Shown here one piece after another: positions 15,333-20,485 of a DNA stretch of 20,485 nucleotides (positions are counted from its first letter, which is position 1; every line of letters begins with the position of its first letter). Under the pieces are notes generated by a model that made no database searches, was not told the origin of the DNA, and was given only the letters and a program-made list of their open reading frames with translations. A program made the translations under genes and the position numbers. Origin of the DNA: Candidatus Desantisbacteria bacterium CG1_02_49_89 (lineage in GTDB: Bacteria; Desantisbacteria; UBA1551); NCBI GenBank assembly GCA_001871075.1, contig MNUP01000060.1, positions 1 to 20,485 of the forward strand. Direction: 5' to 3'.

Positions 15333-15393
15333 GTTTGTTAATCTGTGTAATCGTCATTTTAGAATCGGTGTAATCAGAATAAAGGAAATAAAA

Positions 15394-16410
15394 ATGAATT
15401 CTAAACGACAATTAACAAGGTATTTTTACAATCAATTTGATGAAATCGTAACAATGATTAAAGACGCAAGATACAATGCCATAAAAAACGTAAATATTGA
15501 GTTAGTGAAACTATACTGGAAAATCGGCGAATATATCAGCAAAAAAATTGTATCGGCTGAATGGGGTGACGCTGTAGTTGACAATCTTGCCTTCTATATA
15601 CAGACCAGACACCCTGAATATAAAGGATTTACCCGCCGAAGCTTGTATCGTATGCGCCAGTTTTATGAAATATATAATCAAAAGCAATTTGTGTCAGCAG
15701 TGCTGACACAAATAAGTTGGACAAATCATTTACTCATTCTTTCTAAAACAAAATCAAAAGAAGAACGGGAATTTTATTTAGCGCTTTCAATAAAAGAAAG
15801 ATATAGCTCCCGAGAACTTGAGCGTCAGATCGATTCTGGTTATTATGAGCGGGCAATCCTCTCAAAGAAAAAAGTGTCAGCATCGCTGACACAAAAAGAT
15901 TCAGATATAACCAGAGTATTTAAAGATACCTATGTTTTAGACTTTCTGAACCTTCCCGAAGTCCACACAGAGAAAGACCTTCAAAAAAGCATAGTAGGTA
16001 ATCTTAAAGACTTTATTCTTGAATTCGGAAAAGATTTTGCCTTCATTGGACAGGAGTATCGAATACAGGTAGGCAAAAATGACTATTTCATTGACTTACT
16101 TTTTCTGCATCGCGGTCTCAAGTGTCTCGTGATGATTGAGTTGAAAATTGACGATTTTAAGCCTGAATATATTGGAAAATTAAATTTTTGCCTTGAAGTG
16201 CTTGACCGCGACATAAAAAAGCCCCATGAAAGCCCGAGTGTGGGCATAATTCTTTGCAAGTCAAAAGATAACGAAGTAGTTGAATATGCTCTTAGCAGAA
16301 ATCTATCTCCAGCGCTTGTGGCTGAATATAAAACAAAACTTATACCTAAAAAAATACTTCAGAAGAAACTGCGTGAGTTTTTCCTTTTAAATGAATCACA
16401 GATTAAATAA
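15394..16410 (+). CDS. DUF1016 (YhcG-like) PDDEXK nuclease-domain protein
   Basis: A 338-residue protein with the two-part DUF1016 architecture. An N-terminal helical, probably DNA-binding part (about 5-165, with SLYRMRQFYEIY at 83-94 and ISWTNH at 107-112) is followed by a C-terminal PD-(D/E)xK nuclease fold. In the nuclease part, DYFIDLLFLH supplies Asp234 and MIELK supplies Glu249 and Lys251. Family members are widespread in mobile and defence-associated regions; their precise role is not settled. The gene is visibly richer in A and T than the enzyme genes around it, which suggests transfer. Two short palindromes lie inside the coding sequence and encode VSAVLTQ and VSASLTQ. It ends only 10 bases before the UroD-like gene, and both genes start behind a near-identical A-rich leader. 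Confidence 0.88.
   Translation: MNSKRQLTRYFYNQFDEIVTMIKDARYNAIKNVNIELVKLYWKIGEYISKKIVSAEWGDAVVDNLAFYIQTRHPEYKGFTRRSLYRMRQFYEIYNQKQFVSAVLTQISWTNHLLILSKTKSKEEREFYLALSIKERYSSRELERQIDSGYYERAILSKKKVSASLTQKDSDITRVFKDTYVLDFLNLPEVHTEKDLQKSIVGNLKDFILEFGKDFAFIGQEYRIQVGKNDYFIDLLFLHRGLKCLVMIELKIDDFKPEYIGKLNFCLEVLDRDIKKPHESPSVGIILCKSKDNEVVEYALSRNLSPALVAEYKTKLIPKKILQKKLREFFLLNESQIK
15688..15712. repeat. Perfect palindrome inside the nuclease gene, copy 1
   Basis: TTTGTGTCAGCA and TGCTGACACAAA flank one central G, a perfect 12-base stem within coding sequence. It encodes FVSAVLTQ just before the ISWTNH segment. A related unit lies 183 bases downstream in the same frame. Confidence 0.75.
15874..15892. repeat. 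Palindrome inside the nuclease gene, copy 2
   Basis: GTGTCAGC and GCTGACAC flank ATC. It shares its arms and following ACAAA with the first copy, and encodes VSASLTQ in the linker between the helical and nuclease domains. Confidence 0.7.
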
Positions 16411-16420
16411 GGAAATATAA

Positions 16421-17542
16421 ATGAATAATAGGGAAAGATACCTGAAAACAGTACAGTTCCAGAAGCCTGACAGGTTTCCCCTGTACGAGCTGGGGATCTG
16501 GGGGCAGACCTACGAGCGGTGGATAAGCGAAGGCCTGAAAAAAGAAGAACTTGACGGGGATTGGTTCAGGGGCCAGCCGAAATTCGCGGGCCTTGACAAA
16601 CACGAGTTCATAAGGCTCAATATGGGGCCTATTCCCGGGCTTGACAAAACCATTGAGGAGACAGACAGGTACGTTATTTTCATGGACGCCTGGGGCGAGA
16701 CAAGGAAGGGCCTGAAAGAAGGCACTGTTATGGGGACCAGGCTTTCAATGGACACCTTCATGGATTTCTTCGTGAAAAAGCGCGAGGATTTCCTTGAATT
16801 CAAAAAACACTTCAATCCGGATGATCCTGCCCGTTACCCGCAGAACTGGGAAGACGCTAAAAAGGAATGGAAGAACAGGGATTACCCCCTTAACCTTACC
16901 GAGAACTGCGGGTTCGCGGGGTTATACTGGAATATGCGGCAGATGATGGGAACCGAGCGCCTGTCAATGGCTTTCTTTGACCAACCGGAACTCGTCCATG
17001 AGATACTGGATTTCATGGTGGATTTCTTCATTAAGCTTACTAAAAAAGCCCTTATAGAAACAGACATCGACGCGTTCTGCTTTAACGAGGATTTCGCGTT
17101 CAAGAACGGGCCGCTTATCTCGCCGAAGATCTACAAAGAGTTTTTCCTCCCGAGGCATAAAAAGATAATAGGATTCCTGAAAAAAAACGGCGTGCAGGTG
17201 GTCGAGATGGACAGCGACGGCAATACCGAAGTCCTCATACCGCTGATGATCGAGGCAGGTGTGAACCTGATATGGCCTCTTGAAGCCGCGGCAAACATGG
17301 ACCCGGTAAAAATAAGGAAGGAATACGGGAAAGACCTGGCATTCTCAGGCGGCATAGACAAGCGTGAGCTGGCGAAGGACAGGAAGGCGATCGACGCGGA
17401 ACTGAAGAAAAAGATCGTTCCCCTGCTCGAGACCGGCGGGTACATCCCCACTGTTGACCACACCATACCACCGGAGATTTCACTGGAGAACTTTAAATAT
17501 TATTTAGATTTAAAGTGTAAAATCGCCAAAGGAAAATGCTAA
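16421..17542 (+). CDS. Uroporphyrinogen decarboxylase-like (UroD/MtaA superfamily) protein
   Basis: A 373-residue protein of the UroD superfamily, a TIM-barrel group that contains haem-pathway HemE and many corrinoid-dependent methyltransferases such as MtaA. Family features include the opening RERYLKTVQFQKPDR, the mid-barrel segments CFNEDFAFKNGPLISPKIYKE and VEMDSDGN, and the C-terminal GGYIPTVDHTIPPEISLENF. The HemE active-site signature (MRQAGR) is absent: the corresponding stretch reads PLYELGIWGQTYERW. It is therefore probably not the haem enzyme but one of the abundant paralogs thought to handle methyl groups or other small substrates. The ribosome site AAGGAAA overlaps the stop of the nuclease gene. 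Its base composition resembles the enzyme genes rather than the AT-rich nuclease before it. Confidence 0.83.
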   Translation: MNNRERYLKTVQFQKPDRFPLYELGIWGQTYERWISEGLKKEELDGDWFRGQPKFAGLDKHEFIRLNMGPIPGLDKTIEETDRYVIFMDAWGETRKGLKEGTVMGTRLSMDTFMDFFVKKREDFLEFKKHFNPDDPARYPQNWEDAKKEWKNRDYPLNLTENCGFAGLYWNMRQMMGTERLSMAFFDQPELVHEILDFMVDFFIKLTKKALIETDIDAFCFNEDFAFKNGPLISPKIYKEFFLPRHKKIIGFLKKNGVQVVEMDSDGNTEVLIPLMIEAGVNLIWPLEAAANMDPVKIRKEYGKDLAFSGGIDKRELAKDRKAIDAELKKKIVPLLETGGYIPTVDHTIPPEISLENFKYYLDLKCKIAKGKC

Positions 17543-17856
17543 CTACAAAGGCATAAAATAGATGGAACCACACGATTACACAAGATTAGCACTTGATTTC
17601 AAGTTAAGCTGTCATTGCGAACGATAGTGAAGCAATCCAGATTTTAGATTGCTTCGTCGTTTCACTTCTCGCAATGACATTTCTCGTGAAAATCTGTGAA
17701 ATCGCGTGGTAAAAAAATTTAATTCAATATTCAAGGTCTGACACTCAATTTTTTACGCCCCAGACCACACTTTTATGAGGGGGTCAATATCTTTACACCC
17801 CTTCCCATTTTCAGTTTTTCACGACGACAAATTTCTTTTGAAAGGAGAAATTACTT
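17543..17856. other. 314-base gap with one TCATTGCGAG element
   Basis: Near 17568-17590 there is a short CACGATTACACAAGATT word stretch. The TCATTGCGAG element follows at 17611-17678. The rest, up to an AAAGGAGA site before ATG 17857, has a GGTCTGAC/CCAGACC pairing (about 17734-17766) and no gene. The region is AT-rich. Confidence 0.6.
17611..17678. repeat. TCATTGCGAG palindromic repeat, copy 3
   Basis: GTCATTGCGA (17611-17620) pairs with CGCAATGAC (17670-17678), and GAAGCAATC with GATTGCTTC inside. It is shorter and more degenerate than the copy at 156-238. Confidence 0.75.
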
Positions 17857-18384
17857 ATGAAAAAATTTGCTACTGTAATAATGCTGTGCTTGGCGGGATT
17901 AACCCTGATCTGTGGCTGCATGAAAACAAGCACAGATTCTTGGAGGGTTTTTAGTTTAGCAGCAAATCATTTTAAAGTTTCTTTCCCAAACGAAGTTAAG
18001 AAAGTTGGTAGCGGAGCAACTGTTCAGTATATAAGTAAGAATTCTCTAGGTAATTTGTATGCCGCTCAGCGATTTGTTCCAGAAATAGAGACAATAAGGG
18101 GGCAAAGTTCTAAGGATATGTTGCGAACCGCAATAAAAGTTCTCGTCATGAAACATAATATTAAGTTGGACGAAACAACCTATACTGAATATCTTAGAGA
18201 AACTGTTGCTGTTGATTTTTCGGGTCAAATAACTAATCAGCCATCCGCTGATAGACCATTCAAGGGCAAAATTATTTTAGATAATAATTCATTTTACTAT
18301 ATTTATTCAATTCTCAAGACAAATAATCAAAAGAATCTAGAAAATTATGAAAAATTTGTAAGGTCGTTTCAGATTACCGAATAA
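17857..18384 (+). CDS. Putative lipoprotein of unknown function
   Basis: A 175-residue protein with a lipoprotein signal peptide: MKKF, a hydrophobic stretch, and the lipobox-like ICGC, with the lipidated cysteine at residue 21. The mature part is about 150 residues of mixed alpha/beta character with no motif I recognise. The segment WRVFSLAANHFKVSFPNEVKKV and the ending KFVRSFQITE recall small lipoproteins with a PsbP/DUF1795-like fold, in which a short N-terminal strand introduces a sequence like F-V-FP; this is a loose impression. AAAGGAGA precedes the start. The gene is AT-rich, like the PIN-domain gene after it and unlike the enzyme genes. Confidence 0.7.
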   Translation: MKKFATVIMLCLAGLTLICGCMKTSTDSWRVFSLAANHFKVSFPNEVKKVGSGATVQYISKNSLGNLYAAQRFVPEIETIRGQSSKDMLRTAIKVLVMKHNIKLDETTYTEYLRETVAVDFSGQITNQPSADRPFKGKIILDNNSFYYIYSILKTNNQKNLENYEKFVRSFQITE

Positions 18385-18483
18385 AAAATTAATGAGAATA
18401 ATAATGTAAATTGTAAAGCAAAACACAAACTTAAACTTTCCGAAATCGTCAGACGTGCATCAGACAAATCCCTCGAGGATAAA

Positions 18484-19044
18484 ATGAATATATTTTTAGA
18501 CACAAATATTATAATTGAGGCTGGGGCCAGAAAAGAGCATCATGACCTTATTGCTTTGGCAAAGAAAGGTATCATAAATCTCTTTATAAGCTTGGATATA
18601 CTTGGCGAACAAAAGTATAGACAGCTTTTATGGTTTTATAATAAAAACTCTCTGGGAAAGTTAGAACAAATAGAAGAGAATGATAAAAAAGAGTGGAAAT
18701 TTTGGCAAGAAGTCAATTTTGAGAGTGCTGACGATTGTTCTTTTAGTAAATTAGTTGATTACTCACTAAATAAAACAGAAGAAGAAATTTTAAAATTTGA
18801 CAATAAAGGGGAATATCAGTTGCTTGATGAGCTAAAAATGAAATTTAAAATTAAAGACAAAGATTCAATAAATATAATGGTTGCGCATAGTGCAAACATG
18901 GATTATTTTTTAACGTGGGATAATGATTTGATAAAAAAGACTAAACAAGTTTTGTGGTTAAAACCAAAAGTAGCTACTCCTTTTGATTTTATTCAAACGA
19001 TGAGTAAACGTCTCCCGAAAAACTATACCCCTTGCAATTTATAA
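18484..19044 (+). CDS. PIN-domain protein
   Basis: A 186-residue protein with a PIN-like ribonuclease domain. The first acidic site is FLDTNIIIE (Asp6, Glu12), and the C-terminal acidic sites are KDSINIMVAHS (Asp127) and FLTWDND (Asp146, Asp148). Such proteins are usually toxins of type II toxin-antitoxin pairs that cleave RNA. The middle (about 45-120) is longer and more charged than in the smallest VapC proteins. No separate antitoxin gene is visible next to it. The frame is open upstream of the ATG and reads LKLSEIVRRASDKSLEDK, which could be the tail of a lost or non-standard partner. A GAGG site five bases before ATG 18484 supports the chosen start. Confidence 0.75.
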   Translation: MNIFLDTNIIIEAGARKEHHDLIALAKKGIINLFISLDILGEQKYRQLLWFYNKNSLGKLEQIEENDKKEWKFWQEVNFESADDCSFSKLVDYSLNKTEEEILKFDNKGEYQLLDELKMKFKIKDKDSINIMVAHSANMDYFLTWDNDLIKKTKQVLWLKPKVATPFDFIQTMSKRLPKNYTPCNL

Positions 19045-19095
19045 TGGGGGGCGGTTCTATTTATTTTTACAAAAATAGAGGCAGCGCCTGTTTTT
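19045..19095 (+). terminator. Hairpin and T-run after the PIN gene
   Basis: Just after the stop codon, GGCGGTTCTATTT pairs imperfectly with AAATAGAGGCAGCGCC (ending 19088), and TTTTT follows at 19091-19095. This could terminate the PIN transcript. The stem is also the first of two related units (the second at 19138-19172), so it may instead be a dispersed REP-like repeat. Confidence 0.45.
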
Positions 19096-19137
19096 AAAAC
19101 GATCCATATACCATCCTCCTACGCTTAACTCCGGGAA

Positions 19138-19172
19138 CGGTTCTATTCAGTTAGAGAAGTAGAGACAGTGCC
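19138..19172. repeat. REP-like unit related to the preceding hairpin
   Basis: CGGTTCTATTCAG...GTAGAGACAGTGCC shares both its ends with the unit at 19052-19088 (CGGTTCTATT and TAGAG-CAG-GCC), with a different centre. Paired units of this kind resemble REP elements linked to Y1 transposases; none is encoded here. Apart from these two units, 19045-19294 contains only a TATGCATCCG/TATGCATCAG word tract (about 19241-19273). Confidence 0.45.
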
Positions 19173-19294
19173 GCTGAACCATTTTGATTTTATAATTCAA
19201 ATTTTTTTATGATTTTGTGTTTTCGTGAAGATTTTATCCGTATGCATCCGTTCTGTTAATCCGTATGCATCAGTATAAACAGAAAGGAGAAAAG

Positions 19295-20227
19295 ATGGAG
19301 ATAAAGTTCAATAACCCGTTCGGGGTGGAAGGCAACTGGTTCAAGGGCAACCTGCACACGCACACAAAGAATTCGGACGGCACGCTCCCGCCCGAAGATA
19401 CTGTGGCGCAGTACAAGGAGGCGGGATATCATTTTTTAGCGCTGACAGACCACTGCAAGCTCACGAAGGTTGAGGGGAACCACGGGGTCCTGCTTATCCC
19501 CGGCGAGGAGCTGCACTGCGGTATAACCGAGGCGAAGACCAACTTCCACCTTCTGGGTTTTGACCTGAAACAGGAAATTGTCTATTCCGGGGACGAGGTT
19601 GTTGTTCTCAAAAAGAAATGGTGGGAGGTCCACCCCCAGGAGATGATAGATCTGGTGAAGTCACAGGGCGGCGAGATAAACCTTGCCCACCCGTACTGGT
19701 CAGCCCTGACCACCAACGACATTTTCTCCTGCAAGGGGTACATAGGGACAGAGGTTTTCAACACGTCCTGCCACCCAAGCGTTGACAAGGCGTACTCGAT
19801 GACCTACTGGGATAACATGCTTGCAGCCGGCAGGAACGTTTACGGGTTCGCGGTTGACGACGCGCACAACCACTTCAACGATCACAGGTGGAACGACGCG
19901 TGCGGCTCCTGGATAATGGTTAAGTCAAAGAAACTCGCGCTGCGCGACATAATGGACTCGATCAAGAAAGGGCTTTTTTACGCGAGCTGGGGCCCGGAGA
20001 TAAAGGACGTGAAAATAAACGGGAACAGCCTTTATGTCGCGACCTCCCTCGTAAAGACGATATCGTTTATTTCTTTCAACGGCTACGGGGAGATGTTCTC
20101 TGCCCTGAAAAAAGAGCCGCTGAAGGAAGCCGAATACAAGATACACGGAAAGGAAAAATACATAAGGATCCAGTGCGCGGACACGCAGGGGCGCATGGCC
20201 TGGTCCAACGCGATTTTCCTTGAATGA
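19295..20227 (+). CDS. PHP-domain metal-dependent phosphoesterase
   Basis: A 310-residue protein with a PHP (polymerase and histidinol phosphatase) domain, which hydrolyses phosphoesters with a cluster of two or three metals. Ligand motifs are in order: LHTHTKNSDGT (His21, His23, Asp28), LTDHCK (Asp52, His53), IPGEELHC (Glu71/Glu72), INLAHPYW (His132), and FAVDDAHNH (Asp188, Asp189, His191). The last 80 residues form a small beta-rich tail after YASWGPEIKDV, common in stand-alone PHP proteins of carbohydrate loci. I chose ATG 19295 because AAAGGAGA precedes it; an earlier in-frame ATG at 19265 lies in a TATGCATC word repeat. There is no signal peptide. The substrate is unknown. It is GC-richer than the island before it. 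Confidence 0.88.
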   Translation: MEIKFNNPFGVEGNWFKGNLHTHTKNSDGTLPPEDTVAQYKEAGYHFLALTDHCKLTKVEGNHGVLLIPGEELHCGITEAKTNFHLLGFDLKQEIVYSGDEVVVLKKKWWEVHPQEMIDLVKSQGGEINLAHPYWSALTTNDIFSCKGYIGTEVFNTSCHPSVDKAYSMTYWDNMLAAGRNVYGFAVDDAHNHFNDHRWNDACGSWIMVKSKKLALRDIMDSIKKGLFYASWGPEIKDVKINGNSLYVATSLVKTISFISFNGYGEMFSALKKEPLKEAEYKIHGKEKYIRIQCADTQGRMAWSNAIFLE

Positions 20228-20300
20228 TTACGGTGATTATTAAAAGATGATTACAGTGATTATTGAAAGATGATTACCGTGATTATCAAATACTGATTAC
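20224..20300. repeat. 23-base tandem repeat, GATTACNGTGATTAT
   Basis: Three copies of a 23-base unit start at 20224, 20247 and 20270. Each reads ATGATTACNGTGATTAT followed by four to six variable bases. A partial fourth begins near 20293. The first unit includes the TGA stop of the PHP gene. Reverse-strand relatives lie at 6230-6270 and 15336-15385. Confidence 0.8.
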
Positions 20301-20485
20301 CTGAAAAACGCATAAAACATCCTATATTTTTATCACTTCTCGTCGGATCTCTCATTAAGAGACTTTGCAAATTGTTTAGAATGTTATAAGATAATAAACA
20401 TTTCTAAGGTTGTTTCCCGAGTATAACAAAAGAAAGCTCTCTTTATTGATTTGCAAATTATTGAAGAAAAAGTAACTCTCTAAAG
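20301..20485. other. AT-rich end of the window
   Basis: This stretch is AT-rich and has no supported gene on either strand. TTTGCAAATT occurs twice (about 20365 and 20451), once within TTTGCAAATTGTTT and once within TTTGCAAATTATT. I see no clear promoter or RNA gene; the next gene presumably begins beyond the edge. Confidence 0.5.

Larger units (their letters stand above)
15151..15393. repeat. Repeat-filled gap before the nuclease gene
   Basis: It opens with GATAGGTGGATAAGTAG words (15153-15182) that overlap the creatininase stop. GC-rich palindromes follow (15196-15270), then a TCATTGCGAG half-element (15306-15332). Last come AATCTGTGTAATCG and AATCGGTGTAATCAG words (15336-15377), the reverse strand of the GATTACAC family. 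A weak AAAGGAAA site precedes ATG 15394. No gene is seen in the gap. Confidence 0.7.

Noticed and set aside
1-20485. CRISPR array
   Set aside because: The repeat tracts have irregular short periods and no unique spacers of constant length; no cas genes are present.

Overview
The window is a bacterial chromosome segment in which every gene I can support lies on the + strand. It probably comes from an uncultured lineage of the kind known mainly from metagenome bins. The coding DNA is of moderate to high GC and uses many AGG arginine and ATA isoleucine codons. Starts are ATG, GTG or TTG, several behind clear AAGGAG-type ribosome sites. TAA, TGA and TAG all serve as normal stops. I cannot name the phylum from the sequence. 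The mix of ADP-ribosylglycohydrolases, GH172/DUF2961, creatininase-like, UroD-like and PHP proteins recalls Planctomycetota/Lentisphaerota/Omnitrophota-type genomes, and that is inference only.

Layout. 1-308 is repeat-rich DNA. 309-1378 holds a small SMR-like membrane protein and a glycerophosphodiester phosphodiesterase two bases apart. 1488-2471 is a Gfo/Idh/MocA dehydrogenase and 2618-4429 a large GT-C type membrane glycosyltransferase. 4639-7761 carries two tandem ADP-ribosylglycohydrolase paralogs. 8105-9151 is a GH172/DUF2961 gene that is full length but has two in-frame stop codons (TAG and TGA) where the family has Tyr and Trp. 9295-9912 is a secreted domain of unknown function. 10062-13448 is an apparent operon of two B12-binding radical SAM paralogs with a LysE-type exporter between them. 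13728-15166 encodes a secreted concanavalin-like protein and a creatininase-family hydrolase. 15394-16410 is an AT-rich DUF1016 (PDDEXK) nuclease that looks inserted just in front of a UroD-like methyltransferase gene (16421-17542). 17543-19264 is an AT-rich accessory stretch with a lipoprotein and a PIN-domain protein, and 19295-20227 is a PHP-domain phosphoesterase.

The enzymes read as an accessory carbohydrate/small-molecule catabolism neighbourhood: phosphodiesterases, a sugar dehydrogenase, a glycoside hydrolase family, secreted carbohydrate-binding-like domains, a C1/methyl-transfer type protein and an exporter. No sequence evidence fixes a common substrate.

The most unusual feature is the non-coding DNA. 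Most gaps are filled with quasi-repetitive tracts built from short words, with different word families in different gaps (GATCCTG, ACGTCGTACG, AATTATG, GTTTACA, AAAGTTG, GATTACACNGATT, CACGAAA, TTGACAC, GATAAGTG). Several words recur at distant spacers, often fold back on themselves, end just before ribosome sites, and in places run into the ends of genes. Layered on these are GC-rich palindromes, three copies of a TCATTGCGAG element, and possible REP-like units.
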